Below are positions 16,407-25,565 of a stretch of DNA of 42,933 nt, piece by piece. The translations under genes and the position numbers were made by a program. The DNA comes from Clostridia bacterium BRH_c25 (GTDB taxonomy: Bacteria > Bacillota_A > Clostridia > Lutisporales > Lutisporaceae). The notes beneath the pieces were generated by a model. That model did no database searches. It was not told the origin of the DNA and saw nothing but the letters and a program-made list of their open reading frames with translations. Position 1 is the stretch's first letter. Every line of letters starts with the position of its first letter. The stretch lies in NCBI GenBank assembly GCA_001515955.1, contig LOES01000029.1, positions 1 through 42,933 of the forward strand, given 5' to 3'.

Positions 16407-18365
16407 CTAAATCTTAATTGCAAGTGCCGCTTTCTTTTCTTTATGCGCTTTCATAAAAAGGATAGCTCCATATGCCAGACCTGCTCCAATTCCAATTACA
16501 GAACTCAATGTCTCCGGAGTTATAATAAGCACTGCTATTACAAACAAAAGAACTCTTTCCCAAACCTTCTTAAGGGGAACAAATAAGTAGCCTGAAACAC
16601 CACCTGCAAGAAAAACAATACCAAATGCCATTACAGCTGTAGTCAAGAAGGTCTGCGTCATGGTACCTATGAGCAGAATCTCCGGCTGGTATATAAATAC
16701 GTAGGGAACAAGGAAGGAAACAAAAGCATATGAAAACGCTGTCCAACCCGTTTTCCATGAGTTCCCTCCTGCAATACCTGCTGCAGTAAAAGAGGCAAGG
16801 CATACTGGTGGTGTAATTTGTGCAATAACGCCAAAGTAGAAAATAAACATATTTGCAGGTAATGCCGGAACACCTAACCCAATTATGGTAGGACAGAACA
16901 GAATATTGGAAATAAGATAAGCTGCTACAGTAGGTAAAGCCATTCCAAGAAGTAAGCATCCAACCATCGCAATCATCAATGCAAATAAAAGGTTTCCGCT
17001 ACCGACTGCAGCTATAATACCATTCAATTTGTTTGCAACCCCGGAACGTACCACAATGCCGATCATGATACCACATGCTGCAGTTGGAATTGCAATTCCT
17101 GCCGCCTGCTTGATTCCGTCTAGCAATGCATTCATAAAACGGCTTCCATTCATACGCAGTTCAGGTGAGAACATGCTGACAGCAATAGCTAGAATTGTGC
17201 CCACCAAAGCAGAACGCGTCAATGATGAACCCATAAAAATCAGTGTGACAACCACAAATATAGGAATAAGTTGATATAACCTTGGAATAATGGGTGGTGA
17301 AGTATACTTCAGCTCTGGTGATCCCGCCTTCTCAAGCTTGCTTTTCTTCGCCAGAAAATGCACAAGCAGAAATATCGAGAAATAATATGCAAGAGCTGGA
17401 ATCAAAGCTGACAACGAAATCTTTGCATAGCTCATGCCAATCATTTCTGCCATGATAAATGCACCTATACCCATAATAGGAGGCATAATCTGACCACCGG
17501 TAGAAGCAATCGATTCAACAGCACCTGCTTGTTCAGGAGTATAACCGGCTTTTTTCATCAGTGGAATTGTAAAAACCCCTGTAGAGGTTACATTGGCAAC
17601 CGCGCTGCCACTGATCATTCCCATCAAACCGCTGGAAACCACCGCAGCCTTTGCAGGACCGCCGGCAGTTTTGTCACTTAATTTCATACCAAGGTCTATC
17701 AGAACCTGTCCGCCACCGCATTTGGAAAAGAATGCTCCAAAAAGTAGAAAGTAGAATATTGAGTTTACAGAGGTCTGAAGTGGTGTTCCCATTATGCCAT
17801 CCACAGACAACAGCAGCATCTCGGCGAATTGTTTCCAGCTCATTCCACTGTACCGCAATGGGCCGGTCAACTTCTGGCCTAAAAATGCATATGCAATAAA
17901 AATCATAATAAATATGAACAAGTTCATGCCCATTGTTCTGCGTACTACTTCCATAATAACCACCAACATAAAGAACGCGCAGAACAAGTCAATGGGGAGC
18001 ATCGGATCAACCATCATGATTCTATATATAAGACGATCAAGATTTGTAATAAAATACATAACCGTTACTGCCAAACCAGCAAGTAAAGCTCCATCAATAA
18101 TCCACAACCATTTATTATTGTGCTTTTCGGCCAAGGGTTTATAAAGAATAGTAACGGCCAGCGCAAGACATATATGCACGGGACTTGATATCAATGAATT
18201 AATTGGTCGTACTGCACCAATATAAATCTGAAAAATCAAGAATATTACAGATAGTACTGCAATTAAAGCATATCTTTGTTTTGGCATTTTGCGTTTTTCT
18301 ATTTTTTGTCCTTCTTCTTCTACTGCTAAAGCCTTGTCTACTATACTTTTAGCAAACTTATCCAT
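16407..18365 (-). CDS. TRAP transporter permease, fused 4TM/12TM (TAXI type)
   Basis: The 652-residue membrane protein fuses the small DctQ-like and large DctM-like TRAP subunits, as is usual in TAXI-type systems. About 17 hydrophobic segments are visible. The large-subunit core has GGQIMPPIMGIGAFIMAE and, near the C-terminus, GMALPTVAAYLISN and FGVIAQITPPVCLASF, typical of DctM. It should use an ion gradient to import an organic acid delivered by the binding protein encoded upstream. The start has GAGGTGG. A 13-bp perfect stem-loop in the 165-base gap upstream separates it from the binding-protein gene. Confidence 0.93.
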   Translation of the reverse strand: MDKFAKSIVDKALAVEEEGQKIEKRKMPKQRYALIAVLSVIFLIFQIYIGAVRPINSLISSPVHICLALAVTILYKPLAEKHNNKWLWIIDGALLAGLAVTVMYFITNLDRLIYRIMMVDPMLPIDLFCAFFMLVVIMEVVRRTMGMNLFIFIMIFIAYAFLGQKLTGPLRYSGMSWKQFAEMLLLSVDGIMGTPLQTSVNSIFYFLLFGAFFSKCGGGQVLIDLGMKLSDKTAGGPAKAAVVSSGLMGMISGSAVANVTSTGVFTIPLMKKAGYTPEQAGAVESIASTGGQIMPPIMGIGAFIMAEMIGMSYAKISLSALIPALAYYFSIFLLVHFLAKKSKLEKAGSPELKYTSPPIIPRLYQLIPIFVVVTLIFMGSSLTRSALVGTILAIAVSMFSPELRMNGSRFMNALLDGIKQAAGIAIPTAACGIMIGIVVRSGVANKLNGIIAAVGSGNLLFALMIAMVGCLLLGMALPTVAAYLISNILFCPTIIGLGVPALPANMFIFYFGVIAQITPPVCLASFTAAGIAGGNSWKTGWTAFSYAFVSFLVPYVFIYQPEILLIGTMTQTFLTTAVMAFGIVFLAGGVSGYLFVPLKKVWERVLLFVIAVLIITPETLSSVIGIGAGLAYGAILFMKAHKEKKAALAIKI

Positions 18366-18388
18366 TTAGCCACCTCGATTCATAATAA

Positions 18389-18436
18389 ACAAATGGAAAC
18401 CAATGAAAACCGGACATATCAAAGGTTTCCATTTGT
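18389..18436 (-). promoter_or_regulatory. Intercistronic stem-loop between TRAP binding protein and permease genes
   Basis: ACAAATGGAAACC (18389-18401) and GGTTTCCATTTGT (18424-18436) are perfect 13-bp arms around a 22-base loop. The minus-strand 3' side continues TTATTATG, without a real T-tract, so partial termination or mRNA 3'-end protection of the binding-protein message is more likely than full termination. This would raise binding protein over permease, as in other binding-protein operons (inference). Confidence 0.6.
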
Positions 18437-18530
18437 ATTTTATTACTAAAACAAATTGTATAATAAAAAACCGCTTATAGTATACTGCAAATTTCCTAAT
18501 AAACATAATTGGGTTTAGTGACTATGGCAA

Positions 18531-19607
18531 TTATTTTATATAACCCATATCCTTGAAATATTTCTCTGCACCTGGATGAAGCGGAACTCCGCCAACCTTT
18601 TCCGGCCTCCAGCAGTTTACCGGATCAAAAGGTGATATTGATGCATACTGATCTACCAGGTAGTCCCTCTTTTCACACATACCCTTTGCGAGAGCATATG
18701 CTACATCATCGGGCATATCTTCTGCGACAAATATACAGTCCGGTGTACCGGCATTAATGATATCTTTATCCTGCCCTTTCCATGAGCCTGCTGCCATTGT
18801 TATACGTTCAAATCCTTGTGTTTCGAAATATTTGAGAAGATCTTCACCCCATTGTAAGAACTGTACATCACAGGTCATAGCAATTTCAGTCATTGTAGAA
18901 GACTGTACCGATGTATGGTCAAGCATCATGTCAAGCTTGCCGTCTCTTACCATAGCGGACAAATCACCGCCACCGCCGTGAACTATATCTCCGCCCCAAG
19001 CTTTGATATCATCATATGTAACTCCAAGATGTTCAAGGACCATTTCTACAACACGTTCATCCATAGAACCTTTCGGGCTGCAGCCGATTCTTATGGGGAT
19101 CTTCTTTTCTATAACCTCTTCAATTGTTTCAACACCGTATTTTTTAATAAACGACTTTGTAAAGAAAGAGATTGCAGATACACTGGTCATACTTCCTACA
19201 AGTGCTCTGAATTTCTTTGTAGCAGGTTTGCCTAAAGTGCCATCCTCATAAGCCCATTTTGCAGGAGCGCCGTTTACGAAGGCAATGTCTGCCAGTCCCT
19301 GTTCAAATAGATAAGGTGCGCCCATGCCACCCGGTGATGTAGGCTGAACATCTATGGCGGAATCTTTAGGAAGATAGTTCAGCCACATTGTTCCCAAGCC
19401 AGCTGAAATGGTATAATTTGAAGTGCCAACCTGGAAAGTGGAGAACAACAAATCTACAGGTTGTCCTGCCGGTTGTTCTGCTGCAGCAGGAGTTGCTGCA
19501 GGTGCTGCAGCAGGTTCAGTTGCAGCTTTGCTGCAAGCTGTCGTGGAAAGCAGCATCATTACTGCCAGGGCAAGTGCGGTTGCTTTTCTTGTCTTGAACA
19601 TTTTCAT
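18531..19607 (-). CDS. TAXI-family TRAP transporter solute-binding lipoprotein
   Basis: The 358-residue extracytoplasmic binding protein has a lipoprotein signal peptide with lipobox STTAC; the lipid-modified cysteine would be Cys25. A short Ala/Pro-rich linker follows, then the TAXI domain with TISAGLGTMWLNYLP and GLADIAFVNGAPAKWAYEDG. TAXI proteins bind small anionic or amphipathic solutes such as dicarboxylates or glutamate. The specificity here is unknown, but an aldonic or keto acid would match the neighbouring enzymes. The ATG has an AAGGGGGA site. It precedes the fused permease, from which it is separated by a stem-loop. Confidence 0.93.
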   Translation of the reverse strand: MKMFKTRKATALALAVMMLLSTTACSKAATEPAAAPAATPAAAEQPAGQPVDLLFSTFQVGTSNYTISAGLGTMWLNYLPKDSAIDVQPTSPGGMGAPYLFEQGLADIAFVNGAPAKWAYEDGTLGKPATKKFRALVGSMTSVSAISFFTKSFIKKYGVETIEEVIEKKIPIRIGCSPKGSMDERVVEMVLEHLGVTYDDIKAWGGDIVHGGGGDLSAMVRDGKLDMMLDHTSVQSSTMTEIAMTCDVQFLQWGEDLLKYFETQGFERITMAAGSWKGQDKDIINAGTPDCIFVAEDMPDDVAYALAKGMCEKRDYLVDQYASISPFDPVNCWRPEKVGGVPLHPGAEKYFKDMGYIK

Positions 19608-19687
19608 ACTAATCCCCCTTATTATTTTTGTTATTTGTTTACCTATAATTGAACACCATTCTGGATGGTATTAATTAAACTTGTTAA

Positions 19688-19724
19688 ACTATATGTTTTG
19701 CAATAAACATTTTACATTGAAATT
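19688..19724 (-). repeat. 37-bp dispersed repeat, copy A
   Basis: Read on the minus strand, this block matches 26390-26426 on the plus strand at 36 of 37 bases. It ends in an imperfect hairpin (ATGTTT-ATTGCA-AAACAT) and begins AATTTCAATGTA. It lies in the 138-base gap between the iron alcohol dehydrogenase and the TRAP binding-protein gene. No coding potential is seen. Confidence 0.7.
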
Positions 19725-19745
19725 TCTCCAGTGCAACCTATATAG

Positions 19746-20909
19746 CTAAAAGAGCTTCTTATATATTTTTTCCATATCATTTCTACTTAAGACCTTTGGA
19801 TTATTATCCAACAATCTTGTTACCTTGGAAGCTTCTTCTACCAGCGTATCTATGTCCTTCTTACCAACACCGTACTGCCTTAAATCTGAAGGGATGTTTA
19901 ATTCTCTCACAAGGGAATGCAGTCCTTCAATTACCTTATCTGCGACTTCATCCTTGGATGCAGCTCCAACCTCTATTTCCATCTCAAATGCAACCCGGCT
20001 TAATTTATCTACTATTAAATCTTTATTAAATTCCATTACGTGGGCCAAAAGCATTGCATTAGATACACCATGGGGTATCTTATATCTCCCGCCCAAGGGA
20101 TATGATAATGCGTGTACAGCTGTCGTACCCGAAGATGCTATGCACATCCCTCCGTAGAAGGAACCTAAAATCATATTATGACGGGCTTGAAGGTTTTCCC
20201 CTGTTGTGTACGCTGTTTTAATACTGCTGCATATTAATCGGATTGCTGTCAGTGCAAGCATGTCACTAAAAGGATTTGCTTTTTTTGATATAAAACACTC
20301 AATAGCATGGGCCAGTGCATCTATGCCTGTTGAAGCTGTTATTGCAGGCGGAAGCTTAACCGTCAGCATGGGATCCAGTATCACATAGTCTGCCATGAAA
20401 TTTCTACTTACTATTCCAACCTTCAATCCTTGCTCCGGTATTGTGACTATAGCGTTAGGTGTAGCCTCAGAGCCTGTACCTGCTGTTGTTGCTATCATCA
20501 GTGTAGGCAGTCCCTTTTCTATTGTCTCAGCCGCTTCCATTATTTCTTTGATGCTTTTCTTACCGACCATTAATGCTGCAATGATTTTTGCTGTATCCAT
20601 GGCACTTCCACCGCCAATACTGATAACCATGTCACAGCGAAAATCTCTTGCCCTTTTTACCAGCTCTTCAACCTGCTTTATCTCCGGCTCCGGTGGGACA
20701 TCATTGATAACCTCCACTCCTATTCCGGCCTCTGTCAAGAGCTTTATCGGTTTGTCAACCAAGCCTGTATTCCAAACGCCCTTGTCTGTTACCATCAATA
20801 CTTTATCAGCCCCAAAGCTTTTTACCAGTTTTACAATCTCATTGATACTATCCGGTCCCGCAATAACATGCTTTGGCATCATGAATGAGTATTGTTTTTC
20901 CAAAACCAT
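19746..20909 (-). CDS. Iron-containing alcohol dehydrogenase
   Basis: About 387 residues of the group III iron-dependent alcohol dehydrogenase family. The NAD(P)-binding motif GGGSAMDTAK and the metal ligands Asp and His in GIDALAHAIE and the two His in AVHALSYPLGG...IPHGVSNA are all present. I place the start at the ATG at 20907-20909, which has AAAGGGGGAC upstream; an in-frame ATG 28 codons earlier has no ribosome binding site. It lies between pdxA2 and the TRAP binding-protein gene, so it likely oxidises a hydroxy acid or reduces an aldehyde (for example a semialdehyde) in the pathway. The substrate is not determined by sequence. Confidence 0.92.
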   Translation of the reverse strand: MVLEKQYSFMMPKHVIAGPDSINEIVKLVKSFGADKVLMVTDKGVWNTGLVDKPIKLLTEAGIGVEVINDVPPEPEIKQVEELVKRARDFRCDMVISIGGGSAMDTAKIIAALMVGKKSIKEIMEAAETIEKGLPTLMIATTAGTGSEATPNAIVTIPEQGLKVGIVSRNFMADYVILDPMLTVKLPPAITASTGIDALAHAIECFISKKANPFSDMLALTAIRLICSSIKTAYTTGENLQARHNMILGSFYGGMCIASSGTTAVHALSYPLGGRYKIPHGVSNAMLLAHVMEFNKDLIVDKLSRVAFEMEIEVGAASKDEVADKVIEGLHSLVRELNIPSDLRQYGVGKKDIDTLVEEASKVTRLLDNNPKVLSRNDMEKIYKKLF

Positions 20910-20946
20910 ATTTGTCCCCCTTTTCACCTTAAATGAATAATATATG

Positions 20947-21996
20947 TTATTGTTTTCTATCAAGCTTCCTCTGTACTGCAAATCTTGCAGCATATTCTAT
21001 TGCATGAAGCAGACTCTCATGGGTGGCAGTGCCTTTCCCTGCTTTACCGAAGGCTGTGCCATGATCAACTGAGGTTCTTATTATCGGAAGCCCCAGGGTA
21101 ATATTAACCCCGCTCACTGAACTCCACTTCTTTTCCTGCTCATTCCAATTAAATCCTACAACCTTTAAGGGAATGTGTCCCTGGTCATGATACATTGCTA
21201 CCACGATGTCATACTGTCCACCTTTAGCCTTGGAGAATAGGGTATCCGGGGGCACTGGTCCCTCAACGTTAATTCCCATAGAATGTGCTTCGCCAATAGC
21301 TGGAATGATTTCTTTTTCCTCTTCCCAGCCGAAGAGCCCTCCCTCCCCTGCGTGTGGGTTCAACCCGGCAACACCGATTCTGGGATCAGCAATTCCAAAA
21401 TTTCTCATAGTATCGTATGCAAGCTTTATTACAGCCAAAACCCTCTCCTTCTTCACATTGTCACAAGCCTGTCGCAGTGAAACATGAGTGGAGACATGAA
21501 CAACTCTGAGGTTTTTATCAACAAGCATCATAGTATAATCCTTTGTCTTAGTAAATTCAGCATATATTTCTGTATGCCCGGTATAATGAAACCCCGCATC
21601 ATTCATGGCTTCCTTGTTAATAGGACCGGTGACAGTTGCATCAACCTCCTCTGCCATAGCAAGCTCGATAACCTTCTTTACTGCTTCAAAAGCGGCATTC
21701 CCCGCCATGGCAGAGACTTTACCATGTATAAGGGACTTTGTATCTACATCCTTAAGATCAAAGACATCAATTGTACCGTATTCAAAATTTGCGTCAGCTG
21801 CTGTTTCTATAGAGTTCACTTTAAGCTTTACTCCTGCAATCAAAGCTGCCTGCTCCATGGCAGCAGCATCTCCTGTGACAATAGGTCTGCATATCTCATA
21901 AACAGATTTTTCCGCTAATGCCTTGGCTGTTATTTCAGGTCCGATTCCAGCCGGATCTCCCATTGATATCCCTATAATTGGAAGCTCTTGATTCAT
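20947..21996 (-). CDS. pdxA2: PdxA family 4-phospho-hydroxy-acid dehydrogenase (PdxA2 type)
   Basis: The 349-residue enzyme belongs to the PdxA family: GDPAGIGPEI at the start, TGPINKEA, the metal/substrate motif NPHAGEGG-FGWEE, and YHDQGHIPLK. True PdxA makes vitamin B6 precursor. Here it is paired with a DUF1537 kinase, and established work on PdxA2 shows oxidative decarboxylation of 4-phospho-D-threonate (or -erythronate) to dihydroxyacetone phosphate. The pairing strongly favours the catabolic role. The ATG has AAGGAGTGATG. A 54-base gap separates it from the kinase upstream; the iron alcohol dehydrogenase starts 38 bases downstream. Confidence 0.9.
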   Translation of the reverse strand: MNQELPIIGISMGDPAGIGPEITAKALAEKSVYEICRPIVTGDAAAMEQAALIAGVKLKVNSIETAADANFEYGTIDVFDLKDVDTKSLIHGKVSAMAGNAAFEAVKKVIELAMAEEVDATVTGPINKEAMNDAGFHYTGHTEIYAEFTKTKDYTMMLVDKNLRVVHVSTHVSLRQACDNVKKERVLAVIKLAYDTMRNFGIADPRIGVAGLNPHAGEGGLFGWEEEKEIIPAIGEAHSMGINVEGPVPPDTLFSKAKGGQYDIVVAMYHDQGHIPLKVVGFNWNEQEKKWSSVSGVNITLGLPIIRTSVDHGTAFGKAGKGTATHESLLHAIEYAARFAVQRKLDRKQ

Positions 21997-22050
21997 ATTT
22001 ACATCACTCCTTACATTTAACTAGTCACATTTTTATCTTATTTACAAAAC

Positions 22051-23313
22051 TCAAGCCCCTAAAAAGCTTTCTATTTTAACTAATGCATCAACATCTCCGA
22101 AACCTCCTGATTTACTTATGATGTTAATCATTCCGGAGCCTATTATAACCTTTGAGAAAACTATTCCGTTGTCTATTTCCCATAGAGGTATTATTCCATC
22201 ACAGCCCAAAGTGTCCATTATAGCCTTTAGTGTATCTCCACCGAAGATAATGAATGTTCCTTTAATACTCCGCTCTGCCAAAGAACCTATGATCCTTCCC
22301 ATATTGCAAGCTATACGCGCAGAGGTTTCTTTCACAGTAAGCCCAAGCTGTTTGGCCAAATCATCTGTTATCTCAACCATTTCTCTGCTGTTTGTAGCTT
22401 CTATAATGATTTTTCCTTCATTATGATAAATGCTTTCAATCTCTTCTATTAAATCTTTTATATGAGGTAAATCCATTATATTATCTGCAAGCTTTTCTTC
22501 CGGCTTTAAAGTAATAGTTTTAAAACCTTGTTGGCAAGCATAATCAATCTGTTCCATCGTAACCTGATTCACACTTCCCGAAGCCACGATAAAACCCTCT
22601 GCCACGTTAATTTCTCCGTGCCCGTCCACATCAATTCCAAGCAGCCTCGGAAGCTGCTCTGCGAAACCAGCACAACCTGCTACTATATTTAACATTCCAG
22701 ATGCATCTATTTTCTTCGCAATCCTTTCCATATCCTCATCAGTAGCAGCATCAAAAATAACAACCGCCCTCTGCATTCCTTCAAAAGTAAAGCCTTCAAT
22801 TTCATCGACAGTAACAACATGAGTCTCTATAGATGATTGCTCCCTTATAATATCAGCTATATTGTCATTTTTAACCGGTTCAAAGGGATCCTCTCCAAAA
22901 ACCGACTGTGAGACAGGTATCCCGTCTATATAATGGAAGCCTTTCTCCGTAGTACGCTTTGCTTTTGGAAAAGCCGGAATAAAGGATATGCATTTTCCTG
23001 CATTGGCATCAACTATGGCATTGAGCTCACTTCCAATATTGCCCCTAAGACCTGAGTCTGTTTTCTTATAAATATTTCCGATCCCAGCATCTAAAGCTCG
23101 CTTGGTAACCCTTGCTACATTTTCATATGCTTTATCCGGATCAAGATGTCTGCTTTCTAAATCAATAACGAGTACCTGTGCATCTATAGAGGTCTTTTTA
23201 AAATCATATTCCGTATCAGTAGTAACCAATGTGCTTATGCCCTGTTTGGAAAATTGAACCCCTGTATCCAATGCTCCAGTAAAATCATCTGCTAGAACAA
23301 TTAATTTTTGCAT
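22051..23313 (-). CDS. dtnK: Four-carbon acid sugar kinase (DUF1537; DtnK/OtnK type)
   Basis: The 420-residue kinase has the N-terminal DUF1537 domain with LADDFTGALDTGVQF, KKTDSGLRGN and the FIPAFPKAKRTTEKG / SVFGEDPF segments. The C-terminal nucleotide-binding domain has VASGSVN and FGGDTL. Characterised members phosphorylate D-threonate, D-erythronate or keto-erythronate at C4. Next to PdxA2, and with no OtnC-type aldolase in sight, D-threonate 4-kinase is the best guess; D-erythronate is not excluded. It is the first gene of the leftward operon and is divergent from the PrpR-like regulator across a 398-base gap. The start has AGGGAGC. Confidence 0.88.
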   Translation of the reverse strand: MQKLIVLADDFTGALDTGVQFSKQGISTLVTTDTEYDFKKTSIDAQVLVIDLESRHLDPDKAYENVARVTKRALDAGIGNIYKKTDSGLRGNIGSELNAIVDANAGKCISFIPAFPKAKRTTEKGFHYIDGIPVSQSVFGEDPFEPVKNDNIADIIREQSSIETHVVTVDEIEGFTFEGMQRAVVIFDAATDEDMERIAKKIDASGMLNIVAGCAGFAEQLPRLLGIDVDGHGEINVAEGFIVASGSVNQVTMEQIDYACQQGFKTITLKPEEKLADNIMDLPHIKDLIEEIESIYHNEGKIIIEATNSREMVEITDDLAKQLGLTVKETSARIACNMGRIIGSLAERSIKGTFIIFGGDTLKAIMDTLGCDGIIPLWEIDNGIVFSKVIIGSGMINIISKSGGFGDVDALVKIESFLGA

Positions 23314-23711
23314 GAAAAAAGCTCCCTTACTACGTTTTTTATATGCTGCTTCTTTTCTCCCCTTATTTTTACTGCCATACTTATATCATCTAACATACTT
23401 CCATCATTCGGCACATTTATCCGGCATTATCAAATACAGTTTCATTATCAAGATAGTTGAAGCTATTTCACTTCTACCTTCTCGATATGATAATTATGCA
23501 TTATGAAATACTTTATCTCAATATTATCCTAAGCAAATACTGATTTATTTTGAAACATTTTCATATTATTATTCTTTTTTGATTTATATTGATTAAATTT
23601 TATTGTAAATTTATCTATTTTGCAGTATAATTTGTTTCAAATATGAACATTTTGCAATTGCGAACTATTTAATTGTTTAACAATGTTAATAAAATACAGG
23701 AGGAAATTACT
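23314..23711. promoter_or_regulatory. Divergent regulatory region between dtnK and the PrpR-like gene
   Basis: This 398-base AT-rich gap must hold the promoters of both the catabolic operon and the regulator. At 23650-23665 there is TTTTGCAATTGCGAA, with the perfect 8-bp palindrome GCAATTGC, about 50 bases upstream of the regulator start, a plausible operator. I looked for a sigma-54 type GG-N10-GC element upstream of dtnK. The only match, near 23345-23362 on the minus strand, is poor. No promoter is assigned with confidence. Confidence 0.4.
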
Positions 23712-25505
23712 ATGAAAAAGATTAAAGTTCTCGCCATAGCTCCCTATGAAGGGCTAAAGGAATTGATGCAGAATACCGCCGCTGAACGTGAAGATATAGA
23801 CCTTCAGGTCTATGTGGGGGATCTGGCTGCCGGCGCAGAGCTTGCCGATTCTGTTCAGGATATTGGCTATGATGTTATTATATCCCGTGGCGGCACAGCT
23901 GAAATGATAGAAAAAATAGCTCATATACCAGTTATAGAAATTCGATTGTCAGAATACGACATGATCAGGGCAATCAAGCTTGCACAGAATTATTCAGGAA
24001 GATTCGCAATCGTAGGTTTTCCTAATATTACAAAATGCACAGACATAATATGTGACTTGCTTCAGTGTAAAATAGATACTTTCACAATTAATAGTGTAGA
24101 TGAGGTTTCCGAATGTATTGCAAACATGCATAAAATGGGCTATAGGCTGCTGGTGGGAGATGCTGTTACAGTTTCTACCGCAAGGCAATTTAGGATGAAC
24201 GGTATTCTTATTACATCGGGAAAAGAAAGCATTAATGCTGCCTTTGATGAGGCTGTAAAGCTTTGTAATGCTATATCTATTACAATAGATAGGGATAACC
24301 TTTATAAACAAATTCTGGATATGAGCAATATAAAAATTGCAGTATATGACAAGACACATAGATTAGTCTATTCAAATTATACATATGAGCAATTGGAGCT
24401 TGGTTCTATTGTTAAAAAGCTCCCAAAATACTTAGATAAAATTTATAATGATAATGAGATAAAGATAATGCACAAATCAGGAAATTACTTATGGAGTATA
24501 AGCGGCATGTGCATTAAGCAGACATCGGAACAGTTGGCTGTTTTCTTTGCTAACAGGTCAATTGAGGTGCCTGGGCTAGACAGTAATGGCTTCTCATATA
24601 AAAACATAACCGATAGCGCTAACGATTCCGATATTTCTTTTACCACCTTTTATAGCAGTTCTGAAAGTATGAAGTCTATTGCAGATGCCATACAGAAATA
24701 CGGCACAACCTCACTGCCCCTTTTTATATATGGTGAAAAAGGAACAGGAAAAGATAATATCGCTTATACGGTGCACACCAACAGTAGTATGAAGAATCAG
24801 CCCTTCCTGACAATTGACTGCAGCCTTCTAAACGACAAACAGCTTCACCGTCTATTTGAAAGTGTGAATTCTCCTCTCGGCGAAGCTAATCTAACTATAT
24901 ATTTTAAAAACATTCATTGCTTGGATGAACCTAATCAGCAAGATATGGTTTCTTACATTACCAATACATCCCTCCATAGCAGAAACCGCATTATATATTC
25001 CTCTGAAAGAGTCATCCCGGATATGCCTTGCAGTGTTCTCGCAAACTACCTGCTGGATAATTCCCCTTACAGCTGTCTGACCTTGAGTCTCCCTTCGCTG
25101 CGAGAGCACAAAGAGGACATACCCAGCCTGGCGAGTATTTATATAAGCGAGCTTAATCTTTCTTTAGGAAAAGAGGTCATTGGTCTTTCAGAAGATGCTT
25201 TGCACCTGCTTCAGGATTTTGAATGGAAGTATAACATAGATCAATTCATCAGTGTTTTGAAGCAGCTTATCATTATTACCGATACTCCATACATAAATGA
25301 AGAAAATACTTCTATGGTACTTACCGGTGAAAAAAAGATTTTTGAGCCAAAACAGGGAAAATGGCTCTCTACCTACGGAACATTGGATGATATTATCACC
25401 AATGTCATCCATACTGTTTTTGAAGAGGAGAACATGAACCAGTCCAATACGGCCAAACGCCTAGGTATCAGCCGCAGCACGCTGTGGCGTAAGCTTAAGC
25501 TATAA
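23712..25505 (+). CDS. PrpR-type regulator with degenerate AAA+ domain
   Basis: About 597 residues. Domains: PrpR_N-like sensor (about 1-190; VIISRGGTAEMI, VPVIEIRLS-like), a PAS-like segment (about 200-290), AAA+ (about 315-540), and a C-terminal Fis-type helix-turn-helix (NTAKRLGISRSTLWRKLK). Walker A is present (GEKGTGKD, 341-348) and so is LPSLREHKEDIP. The GAFTGA loop that contacts sigma-54 is missing, and the Walker B acidic residues are replaced (TIYFKNIHCL, about 395-404). It therefore probably controls the divergent operon without remodelling sigma-54 polymerase. The start at 23712 has AGGAGG; an ATG 13 codons earlier does not. The ligand may be a pathway acid. Confidence 0.85.
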   Translation: MKKIKVLAIAPYEGLKELMQNTAAEREDIDLQVYVGDLAAGAELADSVQDIGYDVIISRGGTAEMIEKIAHIPVIEIRLSEYDMIRAIKLAQNYSGRFAIVGFPNITKCTDIICDLLQCKIDTFTINSVDEVSECIANMHKMGYRLLVGDAVTVSTARQFRMNGILITSGKESINAAFDEAVKLCNAISITIDRDNLYKQILDMSNIKIAVYDKTHRLVYSNYTYEQLELGSIVKKLPKYLDKIYNDNEIKIMHKSGNYLWSISGMCIKQTSEQLAVFFANRSIEVPGLDSNGFSYKNITDSANDSDISFTTFYSSSESMKSIADAIQKYGTTSLPLFIYGEKGTGKDNIAYTVHTNSSMKNQPFLTIDCSLLNDKQLHRLFESVNSPLGEANLTIYFKNIHCLDEPNQQDMVSYITNTSLHSRNRIIYSSERVIPDMPCSVLANYLLDNSPYSCLTLSLPSLREHKEDIPSLASIYISELNLSLGKEVIGLSEDALHLLQDFEWKYNIDQFISVLKQLIIITDTPYINEENTSMVLTGEKKIFEPKQGKWLSTYGTLDDIITNVIHTVFEEENMNQSNTAKRLGISRSTLWRKLKL

Positions 25506-25520
25506 CCCCGACACAAAAAT

Positions 25521-25565
25521 CCAAATAATATAAAAGGGCAAGAAATGCCCTTTTATATTATTTGG
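25521..25565. terminator. Bidirectional terminator, 20-bp perfect stem
   Basis: Two perfect 20-base arms (25521-25540 and 25546-25565) surround a 5-base loop. The GC-rich part AAGGGCA is at the top and the A/T-rich base gives T-rich exits on both strands. It serves the PrpR-like gene (plus) and the hemerythrin gene (minus), whose last codons lie within it. Confidence 0.85.

Noticed and set aside
20947..21996. Vitamin B6 biosynthesis PdxA
   Set aside because: No other B6 genes nearby; direct pairing with a DUF1537 kinase is the hallmark of the catabolic PdxA2 type.
23340..23365. Possible sigma-54 promoter upstream of dtnK
   Set aside because: Only the bare GG-N10-GC spacing fits; the flanking bases do not match the consensus, and the regulator lacks GAFTGA.
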